A DNA stretch of 64,000 bases from Sphingomonas sp. LM7 (GCF_002002925.1 NZ_CP019511.1:3379001-3443000); one strand, 5' to 3'; shown: positions 5,284 to 14,000, numbered from the stretch's first letter. Notes: generated by a model from the letters alone, not told the origin. Translations and numbers: made by a program.

Positions 5284-7197
5284 TCACTGGCACGCCAGGC
5301 ATTCGTCGTAATCCCGGCTCTCGACTTCGAACTTGGGCGCGTCGATCGTGTTGTCGGCTTCGACGCCGCCCGCGAAGCCCGCGCGCTGGACGCTCTTCGA
5401 GCGGAGATAATAGAGCGACTTGATGCCGAGCTCCCAGGCGCGGAAGTGGAGCATCAGCAGGTCCCATTTCTCGACGTCGGCCGGGATGAACAGGTTCAGC
5501 GACTGCGCCTGGTCGATATAGGGCGCGCGGTCGCCGGCGAGCTCGAGCAGCCAGCGCTGGTCGATCTCGAAGCTGGTCTTGTAGCAATCCTTCTCTTCCT
5601 GGCTCAGGAAATCGAGGTGCATGACCGAGCCGCCATGCTCGAGGATCGAATTCCACACGCCGTCCGAATTCTTGCTCTTCTCGTTGAGCAGCTTCTCCAG
5701 ATACGGGTTCTTGACCGAGAAGCTGCCCGACAGCGTCTTGTGGGTGTAGATGTTGGCCGGGATCGGCTCGATGCACGCGCTGGTGCCGCCGCAGATGATC
5801 GAGATCGACGCGGTCGGCGCGATCGCCATCTTGCAGCTGAAGCGCTCCATCACGCCCATGTCGGCGGCGTCGGGGCACGGTCCGCGCTCGACCGCGAGCT
5901 GCATCGAGGCTTCGTCGACCTGGCGCTTGATCTGCTTGAACATGCGCAGGTTCCAGCTCTTGGCCATCGCGCCTTCGAAGGCGAGGCCGCGGGCCTGGAG
6001 GAAGGAGTGGAAGCCCATGACCCCCAAGCCGACGCTGCGCTCGCGGCTGGCCGAATAGGCGGCCTTTTCCATGCCGGGCTCGGCGCGCTCGATATAGTCG
6101 GTCAGGACGTTGTCGAGGAAGCGCATGACGTCCTCGACCAGGCCCTTCTCGTCCTTCCACTGGTCCCAGGTCTCGAGGTTGAGCGAGGACAGGCAGCAGA
6201 CCGCGGTGCGCTCGTTGCCGAGATGGTCCTTGCCGGTGGGCAAGGTGATCTCGCTGCACAGGTTCGAGGTCGAGACCTTGAGGCCCAGATCGCGGTGATG
6301 CTTGGGCATGTTCGAGTTCACGTGATCGGCGAACACGATGTACGGCTCGCCGGTGGCGAGGCGGGTCTCGACCAGCTTCTGGAACAGCGCGCGGGCATCG
6401 ACCTTGCCGCGCTCGGACTGGTCCTTGGGCGAGCGCAGGATCCACTCGCCGCCGTCACGTACGGCTTCCATGAACGCGTCGGGGATGAGCACGCCGTGGT
6501 GGAGGTTGAGTGCCTTGCGGTTGAAGTCGCCCGACGGCTTGCGGATTTCGAGGAACTCCTCGATCTCGGGATGCGAGATGTCGAGATAGCAGGCAGCGGA
6601 ACCGCGGCGGAGCGAACCCTGCGAGATCGCGAGGGTGAGCGAATCCATCACGCGCACGAAGGGGATGATCCCGCTGGTCTTGCCGTTGAGGCCGACCGGC
6701 TCGCCGATGCCGCGGACATTGCCCCAATAGGTGCCGATGCCGCCGCCGCGCGAGGCGAGCCAGACATTCTCGTTCCAAGTGTCGACGATGCCGCCCAGGC
6801 TGTCGGGCACCGAATTGAGGAAGCAGCTGATCGGCAGGCCGCGCCCGGTGCCGCCGTTGGACAGGACCGGCGTGGCGGGCATGAACCACAGCTTCGAGAT
6901 GTAGTCGTAGATGCGCTGGGCGTGCGCGGCATCATCGGCATAGGCCGAGGCGACGCGGACGAAGAGGTCCTGATAATTCTCGCCGGGGAGGAGATAGCGG
7001 TCCTTCAGCGTCTCCTTGCCGAATTCGGTGAGCAGCGCGTCGCGCGAGTGATCGACTTCGAGCGCGTAGAGCTGGGGCGCAATGCTGTGCGAGCCCTGGT
7101 CCTTGCCGGACTTGGGCGCGGCAGCCTTGGTCTCGGCGGCAATCGTGGCTTCGGCGACGGTATCGTTCACGCTGTTTTCCGTGTCCCTGAATTCCAT
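5284..7197 (-). CDS. nrdA: Ribonucleotide reductase, alpha (catalytic) subunit
   Basis: The 637-residue protein is the catalytic subunit of class Ia ribonucleotide reductase, reducing ribonucleoside diphosphates with the radical supplied by NrdB. Visible signatures are PATPVLSNGGTGRGLPISCF with the first active cysteine, NLCSEITLPT and AVCCLSSLNL with the radical-cycle residues, APTASISIICGGTSACIEPI in the barrel, and the C-terminal pair DECLACQ that relays electrons from thioredoxin or glutaredoxin. The start at 7197 (MEFRDTENS) is taken because upstream residues are not conserved in character. The N-terminal ATP-cone of the E. coli type seems absent. A candidate NrdR box lies about 210 bases upstream. 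Confidence 0.96.
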   Translation of the reverse strand: MEFRDTENSVNDTVAEATIAAETKAAAPKSGKDQGSHSIAPQLYALEVDHSRDALLTEFGKETLKDRYLLPGENYQDLFVRVASAYADDAAHAQRIYDYISKLWFMPATPVLSNGGTGRGLPISCFLNSVPDSLGGIVDTWNENVWLASRGGGIGTYWGNVRGIGEPVGLNGKTSGIIPFVRVMDSLTLAISQGSLRRGSAACYLDISHPEIEEFLEIRKPSGDFNRKALNLHHGVLIPDAFMEAVRDGGEWILRSPKDQSERGKVDARALFQKLVETRLATGEPYIVFADHVNSNMPKHHRDLGLKVSTSNLCSEITLPTGKDHLGNERTAVCCLSSLNLETWDQWKDEKGLVEDVMRFLDNVLTDYIERAEPGMEKAAYSASRERSVGLGVMGFHSFLQARGLAFEGAMAKSWNLRMFKQIKRQVDEASMQLAVERGPCPDAADMGVMERFSCKMAIAPTASISIICGGTSACIEPIPANIYTHKTLSGSFSVKNPYLEKLLNEKSKNSDGVWNSILEHGGSVMHLDFLSQEEKDCYKTSFEIDQRWLLELAGDRAPYIDQAQSLNLFIPADVEKWDLLMLHFRAWELGIKSLYYLRSKSVQRAGFAGGVEADNTIDAPKFEVESRDYDECLACQ

Positions 7198-7406
7198 GGC
7201 ATCCGACCCCTTTTTGACCCTGCACGCGCCCCTTCGCGAGGGACCGTATTCGACTCGGGGGCAGGATACCGGTGATACCACCGGTGCAGCTTTGCGCGAG
7301 AACAAAAAGTGTCCATCGCGCCGAAAGCCGGCACAGCAGCGACCCTTCCGCATATGGTGATGCGGCACGGGTTCTACCAGTGCTTGAGCTTGCCCCTCAG
7401 TGCAAC

Positions 7407-7420
7407 CACTACAGATTGTG
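7407..7420. promoter_or_regulatory. Candidate NrdR box upstream of nrdA
   Basis: CACTACAGATTGTG agrees with the NrdR-box consensus CACWATATATWGTG at 12 of 14 positions, both outer arms being perfect. NrdR represses ribonucleotide reductase genes, normally through two boxes about 31 bases apart. A weaker half-like site (CACAAGGGGTTAAA) is centred roughly 31 bases to the right. The position, 210 bases upstream of the nrdA start, fits a promoter-linked site. Confidence 0.5.
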
Positions 7421-7742
7421 CCAAACCGAGTCCCGGCACAAGGGGTTAAATCATCGGTTAACCCAACGGTTCGTCGCTAAAATGACTCGGCTCGCGGATC
7501 GCCGAAAGGCGCGTTGGTGCCGCGACGCATGGTCCATCCTCGGGTCCCCGAAAGGCAAGAGAACACAGCGCGAACTGCAAAAATATTCCGGGGGAGGAAT
7601 CGGTGGACACAATGGGTAGTGGTCGGGCTCCGCCATGCGCCCTGACTGAGGCCTGCCTCGCGCAGCGGTCGAAGCGTGACGGAGCGGCATCTCTGCGCGG
7701 ACGTCGCTTGAGGAAGCGCCCCCTCCGTCGCCTTCTGCGCCA

Positions 7743-7765
7743 CCTCCCTCGCTGCGCGAGGGAGG
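7743..7765. repeat. Perfect hairpin CCTCCCTCGC / GCGAGGGAGG
   Basis: Ten-base arms separated by a three-base loop form a perfect hairpin about 65 bases before the efflux transporter gene. A near copy (CCTCCCCCGCTTGCGCGAGG) stands at the left of the alginate-type porin gene near 25645-25670, so it belongs to another dispersed palindrome family. Confidence 0.8.
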
Positions 7766-7831
7766 AATGGAATCGTTCCCAGTGCCGCACGGGATGCGGG
7801 ATCGTTCCACCCGTTCCGGCTTTATATCGCC

Positions 7832-9493
7832 ATGGCAACGAACGGCGCATCCGAGGGCGAGTGGCAACCCGCGCCGCACGAGCGATCGCCGATGCCCGGA
7901 TCGCCGCCGACACCGTGGCATCCGCCGGCGCGGCGCGTCGCCTATGCCGCAGTCGGCGCGCTGGTGGTTATGGCGGGTGCGCTGGGCAACGCCATCGTCA
8001 CGGCGAACCTGGCCAGCCTGCAGGGTTCGCTCGGGCTGTATTCGGCCGAGATCCAGTGGCTGCCGACGGTCTATGTGATGACCAATGTCTGCGCCAACAT
8101 GCTGCTGATCAAGTTCCGCCAGCAATTCGGCATTCGGCTGTTTGCTCAGATATTCCTGATCGGCTTCCTGATCACCACCGGCGCGCATCTGTTCGTCCAC
8201 AGTTTCTGGTCGGCGATCGCGGTGCGCGCGTTCAGCGGGATCGCCGCGGCGGCGCTGAGCACGGTCGGGCTGCTCTATTTCATCCAGTCGGTGCCCGCGG
8301 AGCACCGGCTCAAGGGGCTGGTCGCGGCGATCTCGCTGCCGCAGCTCGCAGTGCCGCTGGCGCGGCTGTTCCCCAGCGAAGCGTTCGAAGCCGATCGCTG
8401 GCAGAGCATGTATCTGTTCGAGCTGGGGCTGGCATTGCTGTGCCTTGCCGGAGTGCGGCTGCTGGCGCTGCCCCCGGTCGAACGGACCAAGGTGTTCGAG
8501 CCGCTCGATTTCGTCAGCTTCCCGCTGTTCGCCGGCGGCATGGCCTTGCTCTGCGCAGTGCTGGGCATGGGGCGGACCCTGTGGTGGTTCGAGGCGCCGT
8601 GGATCGCGCCGGCGCTGATCGCGGCGGCGGTGCTGATCCCGATCGCCGTGATCATCGAGCATTACCGCACCAATCCGCTGCTCAACACGCGCTGGCTGGG
8701 GAGCGGCGACATCCTTCGCTTCGCATTGGTGGCGATCCTCGTGCGGATCGTGCTGTCCGAGCAGACCATCGGCGCGACCGGGCTGCTGACGACGCTGGGG
8801 ATGGGGCCGGACCAGATGCGCGGGCTGTATTTCGTCGTGCTGCTTGCAACGGCAGCGGGCGGGATCGTCAGCGCATGGACGATCGACCCGACCTTTCTGG
8901 GGCGGCCGATCCTGATCGCGCTGGCGCTGATCGCCCTGGGGGCGTGGCTCGATTCAAGCTCGACCAACCTCACCCGGCCGCACGACATGTATGTCAGCCA
9001 GGCGCTGCTCGGCTTTGCCGGGGCGCTGTTCATCGGGCCGGCGATGCTGGTCGGGCTCACACGCGCATTGCAGCAGGGGCCGACGCATTTCGTCAGCTTT
9101 TCGGCGCTGTTCGGGATCACCCAGAATCTGGGCGGACTGTTCGGTTCGGCGATGCTCGGCAGCTTCCAGGTCCTGCGCGAGCGGGTGCATAGCGGCGAGA
9201 TCACTGCGGGGCTGACGCTCGCCGATCCGCTGGTGGCGCAGCGCGTCCAGCAGAATGCCGCGGCCTATGGCCGGGTGCTCGGCGATCCGGCGCTGCGGCA
9301 GGCCGAGGGTGCGGCGATCCTAGCGCAACAGGCGAGCCGCGAGGCGAACATCCTCGCCTATAATGACGTGTTCCTGCTGATCGCGGCGATCGCGCTGGGA
9401 ACGATCATCTGGGCGTCGATCCACATCACGCGCATCCGCCGCGAGAATCTGGCGCGCGCCGCGGCCGCGCAAGCAGGAGCGAAGCATGGCTGA
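7832..9493 (+). CDS. MFS efflux transporter, DHA2/EmrB type
   Basis: The 553-residue protein is a 14-helix major facilitator of the drug:H+ antiporter-2 family. The N-terminal 30 residues are proline-rich and cytoplasmic; the first helix is near 38-58. The conserved early segment ANLASLQGSLGLYSAEIQWL, following TM1, corresponds to the family motif around the substrate path. A long loop and a terminal helix (FLLIAAIALGTIIWASIHI) complete it. The last eight bases (ATGGCTGA) overlap the start of the membrane-fusion partner, so the two are coupled. The pair should export hydrophobic toxic compounds across both membranes together with a TolC-like channel encoded elsewhere. No regulator gene is adjacent. 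Confidence 0.9.
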   Translation: MATNGASEGEWQPAPHERSPMPGSPPTPWHPPARRVAYAAVGALVVMAGALGNAIVTANLASLQGSLGLYSAEIQWLPTVYVMTNVCANMLLIKFRQQFGIRLFAQIFLIGFLITTGAHLFVHSFWSAIAVRAFSGIAAAALSTVGLLYFIQSVPAEHRLKGLVAAISLPQLAVPLARLFPSEAFEADRWQSMYLFELGLALLCLAGVRLLALPPVERTKVFEPLDFVSFPLFAGGMALLCAVLGMGRTLWWFEAPWIAPALIAAAVLIPIAVIIEHYRTNPLLNTRWLGSGDILRFALVAILVRIVLSEQTIGATGLLTTLGMGPDQMRGLYFVVLLATAAGGIVSAWTIDPTFLGRPILIALALIALGAWLDSSSTNLTRPHDMYVSQALLGFAGALFIGPAMLVGLTRALQQGPTHFVSFSALFGITQNLGGLFGSAMLGSFQVLRERVHSGEITAGLTLADPLVAQRVQQNAAAYGRVLGDPALRQAEGAAILAQQASREANILAYNDVFLLIAAIALGTIIWASIHITRIRRENLARAAAAQAGAKHG

Positions 9494-10631
9494 CAGCAAT
9501 CCCCCGCCGCTGGAGGCCGAGCCCGTCGAACAAGCGCCGGCGCCGACCAATGCGGGCGCGGATCCGCAGCCGGCACCCGAGGCGCGGCGCTGGACTCCGC
9601 CGCGGCCGGGCACGCTGTCGCTGCTCGTCATCGGCGTGCTGGTGATCGCCGGCGTGGTCGCGATCCTGATGGCGTGGCGGATCGGGCCGTTCGCCGGATC
9701 CACCGAATCGACCGAGAATGCATTCGTGCGCGGGCAGGTGACGATCGTCAGCCCGCAAGTGAGCGGCTATGTCACCGCGGTGCCGGTACAGGATTTCGCG
9801 ACGGTGAAGCCCGGCGACGTGCTCGCGCGGATCGACGACCGGATCTATCGCCAGCGCGTCGAGCAGGCGCGCGCCAATGTCGCCAATGCGCGGTCGTCGC
9901 TGGCGAATACGCCGCAACAGGCGGCGTCGCGCGCGGCGAGCCTCGGCTCGCAGCAAGCCGGGGTCGAGGCGGCGCGGGCGCAATTGACGCGCGCGCAGGC
10001 CGACAATGCCCGGATCGAGGAGCTGGCGCGGCAGGGCTTCGTCGCCAATCGCGAGCGCGATTCGAGCCGCGCCGCGCTGCGCCAGGCGCAAGCCGATTTG
10101 CGCCAGGCCGAAGCGGCGCGGACGATCGCGCAGGAGGATATTCGCAGCGTCGATGTGGGGCGCGGCGGACTGGAGGCGAGTGTCGAATCGGCGCAGGCGG
10201 CGTTGCGGCTGGCCGAGATCGACCTGGCCAACACGGTGATCCGCGCGCCGGTGGCGGGCGAGCTCGGCGAGATCGGGGTGCGGCAGGGGCAATATGTCAC
10301 CGCGGGCACGCAATTGATGTCGCTGGTGCCGCACCAGCTCTGGGTGATCGCCAATTTCAAGGAAGCGCAGACGGCGAAGATCCGGCCGGGCGCAGCGGCG
10401 CGCTTCCGCGTCGATGCGCTGGGCGGCGAGCGGCTGACCGGGCGCGTCGAGCAGCTTGCGCCGGCGGCGGGATCGGAGTTCGCCGTGATCCGCTCCGACA
10501 ATGCCAGCGGCAATTTCGTCAAGGTGCCGCAGCGGATTGCAGTGCGGATCCGGATCGATCCGGGGCAGGAAGCAGCGGCGCGGCTGCGGCCGGGGATGTC
10601 GGTCGAGGCCGACGTGGAGCGGGTGCGGTAG
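9486..10631 (+). CDS. HlyD/EmrA-type membrane fusion protein
   Basis: The 381-residue protein has a proline-rich cytoplasmic N terminus (about 1-37), one membrane helix (LSLLVIGVLVIAGVVAILMA, about 39-58), and a periplasmic part. The two halves of the barrel-sandwich (lipoyl-like) domain are seen in VSPQVSGYVTAVPVQDFATV and in VIRAPVAGELGEIGVRQGQY, flanking a long alpha-hairpin rich in alanine, glutamine and arginine (about 115-240). A beta-barrel domain follows. This is the periplasmic adaptor that joins the EmrB-type pump to an outer-membrane channel. Confidence 0.92.
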   Translation: MADSNPPPLEAEPVEQAPAPTNAGADPQPAPEARRWTPPRPGTLSLLVIGVLVIAGVVAILMAWRIGPFAGSTESTENAFVRGQVTIVSPQVSGYVTAVPVQDFATVKPGDVLARIDDRIYRQRVEQARANVANARSSLANTPQQAASRAASLGSQQAGVEAARAQLTRAQADNARIEELARQGFVANRERDSSRAALRQAQADLRQAEAARTIAQEDIRSVDVGRGGLEASVESAQAALRLAEIDLANTVIRAPVAGELGEIGVRQGQYVTAGTQLMSLVPHQLWVIANFKEAQTAKIRPGAAARFRVDALGGERLTGRVEQLAPAAGSEFAVIRSDNASGNFVKVPQRIAVRIRIDPGQEAAARLRPGMSVEADVERVR

Positions 10632-10675
10632 GGGACTGGAGTCGGGTTGCTGGCGATCCGTTAGCGAACCCTCGT

Positions 10676-10713
10676 TCCCCTCCCTGCAAGGGAGGGGTCA
10701 GGGGTGGGTTGGC
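10676..10713. repeat. Family B palindrome, left flank of second DUF559 gene
   Basis: The core CCCCTCCCTGCAAGGGAGGG is a perfect hairpin and is followed by GTCAGGGGTGGGTTGG. The copy at 11096-11132 beyond the nuclease gene has the same order of blocks in inverse orientation (GTTGGGGGTGGGT in the reverse complement). The two bracket the gene like terminal inverted repeats. Confidence 0.88.
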
Positions 10714-10744
10714 GAGCGGAGCGAAGCCACTCTAACCTCTCCGC

Positions 10745-11155
10745 ATGCTGCGCCGAGTCGATCCGCGCCTGACCGCTCGCGCACGCGAACTGCGCAACAA
10801 TCCGACGCCGGCCGAGATTGCGATCTGGCAGCGTGTTTCCCGCTACCGCCCGCCCTGCACCCGACAGTACGTCGAAGCGCCTTTCATCATCGACCTGGTC
10901 TGTAGAAAGGCAAAGCTCGCCATCGAACTTGACGGCAGCCAGCATATAGATGCCGTCGATGCCGACGCCCGGCGCACGGCGTATCTTCAGTCCCAAGGCT
11001 GGCGCGTAATCCGATTGTGGAATTCGGACGTGCTAGCGAATCCCGATGGAGCGGCCCAACACATCCTGTCCACCGCCGCCGAGTGCCTCGGCGGCACCCA
11101 CCCCCAACCCCTCCCTTCCAGGGAGGGGCGTGCAAGACGACCACGCTATCGCTGA
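10745..11155 (+). CDS. DUF559 endonuclease-like protein (second copy)
   Basis: The 136-residue protein is a compact DUF559 domain (Vsr-like PD-(D/E)xK fold). It starts with ARARELRNNPTPAEIAIWQR, has the putative metal-binding D and E in FIIDLVCRKAKLAIELDGSQ, and ends with GWRVIRLWNSDVLANPDGA. Residues after about 120 (THPQPLPSREGRA) are translated family B repeat. The first copy at 4782-5282 has the same domain but is clearly divergent, so this is not a recent duplication. The substrate and role are unknown; related proteins are often found alone beside repeats. Confidence 0.85.
   Translation: MLRRVDPRLTARARELRNNPTPAEIAIWQRVSRYRPPCTRQYVEAPFIIDLVCRKAKLAIELDGSQHIDAVDADARRTAYLQSQGWRVIRLWNSDVLANPDGAAQHILSTAAECLGGTHPQPLPSREGRARRPRYR
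11096..11132. repeat. Family B palindrome, right flank of second DUF559 gene
   Basis: The sequence ACCCACCCCCAACCCCTCCC is followed by TTCCAGGGAGGGGCGTGC. It is the inverse counterpart of 10676-10713, and its core forms the hairpin CCCCTCCC/GGGAGGGG. It overlaps the last codons of the DUF559 gene. Confidence 0.88.
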
Positions 11156-11184
11156 ACGCAACTCCACCTTCGCCTTTCCGTCCC

Positions 11185-11982
11185 TCAAAACCCCTCGAAC
11201 CACCCGGCATCGCGCAGGTCGGGCAGGGCCGAGCGGCTGACCGGGGCGATGACGCCGCGCGGGAGCGTCAGCTCGGCGCGGCCGTCCTTGCGGTCGATCG
11301 ACTGGATCGCGGCGCGGGCGACCCACCAGCTGCGGTGGGTGCGGGCGCCTTCCAGCGGGACGAGCTCGGGGATGGCGTCGCTCATCCGCATCAGGATGAG
11401 GTCCGAGCCCAGGTCGGTATGGACGCGGAGATAATGGTCCTCGGCCTCGATCGCATGGATCGCGGCGTCGCGCAGATGGCGGGGGAGGCGCTCGGCGAGG
11501 CGGGGGCGGGCGGGTTCGGCGGGGGCGACCGGTTCGGGGGCGGGAACCGCCGCGCGCGCGGTGGTGTAGTTGATCGCCGTGATCACGCTGGTGACGGCGA
11601 GCACCATCCCGAACAACGTGAGGATATAGCCCGCGCTCGCGGTGGTACGGTCGAAGAAGAGCGCAGTCCCAACCAGCACGACGAGCGTCAGCGGCAGCGC
11701 GATGCACAGGCTCACTGCGGCGGCTTCGAACCATGGGCGATCGGACAATACGCCCCACGCGCGGATACCGGCGGTGACGAGGATGCCGATCAGCGCACCG
11801 GCTCCCATCACCACCAGCCAATAGCCCAGCCGCGGCAGCAGCGAAATCGAATCGGTGCCGAACGCGCCGGTCAGCGTCATCACGAAGGCGGCGATGGTGG
11901 GGACCAGCACGCCGCGGCGATAGCTTTGCCGGGGGCGCGCCGTTCGCGAAGCGCGAATGGCATTTCCCTGCAACTCACGCAT
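11185..11982 (-). CDS. Membrane-bound LytTR transcription regulator
   Basis: From the start at 11982 the product is 265 residues. About four membrane helices occupy the N-terminal half (for example LGYWLVVMGAGALIGILVTA and AAVSLCIALPLTLVVLVGTA). A linker rich in alanine and proline leads to a C-terminal LytTR DNA-binding domain with the typical strands AIHAIEAEDHYLRVHT and THRSWWVARAAIQSIDRKDG. Membrane-anchored LytTR proteins are probable regulators responding to envelope signals, sometimes controlled by a small membrane partner. Upstream ATGs at 12036 and 12069 are possible, but the latter overlaps the divergent gene. The target is unknown. Confidence 0.82.
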   Translation of the reverse strand: MRELQGNAIRASRTARPRQSYRRGVLVPTIAAFVMTLTGAFGTDSISLLPRLGYWLVVMGAGALIGILVTAGIRAWGVLSDRPWFEAAAVSLCIALPLTLVVLVGTALFFDRTTASAGYILTLFGMVLAVTSVITAINYTTARAAVPAPEPVAPAEPARPRLAERLPRHLRDAAIHAIEAEDHYLRVHTDLGSDLILMRMSDAIPELVPLEGARTHRSWWVARAAIQSIDRKDGRAELTLPRGVIAPVSRSALPDLRDAGWFEGF

Positions 11983-12067
11983 CCACACCCCCCGCGCACG
12001 CAAATACGAATGACGCAGGCCTCTTAGCCGGACCATCTTGCGCCAGTCGATTGCAAAGGGATTTCGC

Positions 12068-12496
12068 ATGATCAAGCCGCTTCTCGCCGCCGCCCTGTTG
12101 GCGCTCGCCGCACCGCTGCCGGCGATGGCCGGACCGGGCCAGCCGGGCGTCACGCTCACATTCACGGGCGTGAAGGCGCATCAGGGCAAGGTGCTGATCG
12201 CGATCTATGACGAAGCCGGCTGGGCAGGGGGCAAGCCGGTGCGGGTGGCGATCGCCGATGCGTCGGGCGCCGAAGTGGCGGCGAAGGTCGAAGGGCTGGC
12301 GCCGGGGCGCTACGGCGTGAAGGCGTTCCACGACGTGGATGGCGACGGCAAGATGGGGATGAACCCGTTCGGCATTCCGCTCGAGCCGTTCGGCTTTTCG
12401 CGCGACGCAGTCGGCCTGGGCGGTCCCGCGGCGTGGGCCGATGCGGCGTTCGCCGTGACTGCGGGCGACGCGGTCCAGACGATCACGCTGCGCTGA
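12068..12496 (+). CDS. DUF2141 secreted protein
   Basis: The 142-residue product starts with a signal peptide (MIKPLLAAALLALAAPLPAM, cleavage likely after AMA). It then shows the DUF2141 pattern: VTLTFTGVKAHQGKVLIAIY near the start, APGRYGVKAFHDVDGDGKMG in the middle and NPFGIPLEPFGFSRDA towards the end. The fold is expected to be a small beta-sandwich in the periplasm; the function is unknown. It is followed 11 bases later by the carotenoid oxygenase gene and is probably in one transcript with it. Confidence 0.87.
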   Translation: MIKPLLAAALLALAAPLPAMAGPGQPGVTLTFTGVKAHQGKVLIAIYDEAGWAGGKPVRVAIADASGAEVAAKVEGLAPGRYGVKAFHDVDGDGKMGMNPFGIPLEPFGFSRDAVGLGGPAAWADAAFAVTAGDAVQTITLR

Positions 12497-12507
12497 GGCC
12501 GGGGAAC

Positions 12508-13962
12508 ATGGATTTCAATCGCCGCCAGTTGCTGGGTGCCGGAGCCCTGGGCGCGGCTTCGATGCTGCTCCCGCCCGAGAAGCTGTTCGCGGCGATGCTG
12601 CCGGCCGACTGGACGCTGGGCGTCGCCGATGTCGAGACCGACATGGCGCCGCGGTCGATGCGCCGGGTCCATGGCCGCGCGCCGGCGGACTTCAAGGGCG
12701 TGCTCTATCGCAACGGCCCGGCCAAGTTCCGCCGCGCCGGGAGCAACGCGACGCATTGGTTCGACGGCGACGGGCTGGTCCGCCGCTTCGCAATCGACGA
12801 CGGCGAGGCGCGGCTGGCGGCGCGGTTCGTCGATACCGACAAGCGCCGGCAGGAGACCAAGGCCGACGCGATCATCCTGCCCGGCTTCGGCACGCCGCAG
12901 CGGGCAGGGGCGGTGGTCACCGGCCCGGACTCGGCCAATGCCGCGAATACCAGCGTGATGATGGCGGGCGACCAGCTCTGGGCATTGTGGGAAAGCGGGT
13001 CGGCCTATGCGCTCGATCCCGACAGCCTCGCGACGATCGGGCCCAGGGTATTGCGCCCCGATTTGGCGCAGATGCCGTTCCTTGCGCATCCGCGGGTCGA
13101 GCCCGACGGGACGGTGTGGAATCTGGGGCTCTCCGGCGCGCGGGCGATGGTGTGGAAGCTGCGCGCCGACGGCAGCCTGATCGCGGCGAGCCCGCTCAAG
13201 CTGCCGCGCGCGAGCTATATCCATGATTTCACCACCACCGCGCGGCACCTCGTCATCGTGCTCCAGCCCTGGGTGCAGGTGCGGCACGCTATGCCCTATT
13301 CGGCGATGTTCGACTGGCGGCCCGAGACGGGAACGCAGGTGATGGTGGTCGACAAGGACGATCTGACCCGCAGCCGGATCTTCGAGCTGCCGGCGTTCAG
13401 TTTCTTTCATCTCGGCGACGCCTGGGAAGAAAGCGACGGCACGATCCGTTTCGACGGCTGCGTATCGGAGAACCCCGCGTTCGCGATGACGGAAGCGGCG
13501 GACTTGCTCGTCGGGCATGCGCGCGTCTCCCCGCCGCCGGTGCTGGCGATGGTGGCGCTGCACGCCGATGGGCGCGGCGAGCTGGCGCGAACCGGGATCA
13601 AGGCCGAGTTCCCCCAGAACGACCGGCGCCGTTCGGGGCTGTCGCGGCGGTTCACGGCCTTTGCCGGACTGTACAATGCCGAGCGGCCGCTGGCGCGCGG
13701 GGTGGGGCTGTTCGACTGGGCGAAGGGCAGCGCGCGCAGCTATGATTTCGGCGCGCGGCAACTGGTCGAGGAATTCCTGTTCGTGCCGCGCGGCGCGGAC
13801 GAGGGCGATGGCTGGCTGATTGGAACGACCGTCAACCTCGATGCGAAGGCGACCGAGCTGCATATGCTCGACGCGCGGCGAATCGAGGCGGGGCCGGTGG
13901 CGACGTGGCGCGCCGATGTCGCGTTGCCGGTGGGGTTTCACGGGACTTTCCGCCGGGGATGA
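12508..13962 (+). CDS. Carotenoid cleavage oxygenase family protein
   Basis: The 484-residue protein belongs to the RPE65/carotenoid oxygenase family, seven-bladed propellers that split carotenoids or stilbenes with a non-haem iron. The four iron-binding histidines are visible in FLAHPRVEPDG, SYIHDFTTTARH, FSFFHLGDAWEE and the terminal GFHGTF. The N terminus NRRQLLGAGALGAASMLLPP looks like a twin-arginine signal, suggesting export of the folded enzyme, which is unusual for the family but seen in sphingomonads. The ATG at 12508 begins this signal. The substrate cannot be read from the sequence; a lignin-derived stilbene or a carotenoid are both possible. Confidence 0.9.
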   Translation: MDFNRRQLLGAGALGAASMLLPPEKLFAAMLPADWTLGVADVETDMAPRSMRRVHGRAPADFKGVLYRNGPAKFRRAGSNATHWFDGDGLVRRFAIDDGEARLAARFVDTDKRRQETKADAIILPGFGTPQRAGAVVTGPDSANAANTSVMMAGDQLWALWESGSAYALDPDSLATIGPRVLRPDLAQMPFLAHPRVEPDGTVWNLGLSGARAMVWKLRADGSLIAASPLKLPRASYIHDFTTTARHLVIVLQPWVQVRHAMPYSAMFDWRPETGTQVMVVDKDDLTRSRIFELPAFSFFHLGDAWEESDGTIRFDGCVSENPAFAMTEAADLLVGHARVSPPPVLAMVALHADGRGELARTGIKAEFPQNDRRRSGLSRRFTAFAGLYNAERPLARGVGLFDWAKGSARSYDFGARQLVEEFLFVPRGADEGDGWLIGTTVNLDAKATELHMLDARRIEAGPVATWRADVALPVGFHGTFRRG

Positions 13963-14000
13963 GGCGCTCTAGGCTGGGCGCCGGTTTCGGGGGACGGCGC

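Larger units (their letters stand above)
7198..7831. other. Long divergent intergenic region between nrdA and the efflux pair
   Basis: About 630 bases hold no convincing gene. Near the nrdA side lie short palindromic stretches (ACCGGTGATACCACCGGT around 7268-7285) and the candidate NrdR box at 7407-7420. The right part is a GC-rich run of small hairpins resembling the dispersed repeats of this genome, including the hairpin at 7743-7765. Open frames here read out these repeats and have no family resemblance. Confidence 0.6.

Noticed and set aside
4975..7275. A 766-codon open frame opposite nrdA
   Set aside because: Its composition is that of an antisense shadow of a GC-rich gene, it shows no family motif, and nrdA on the other strand is unambiguous.
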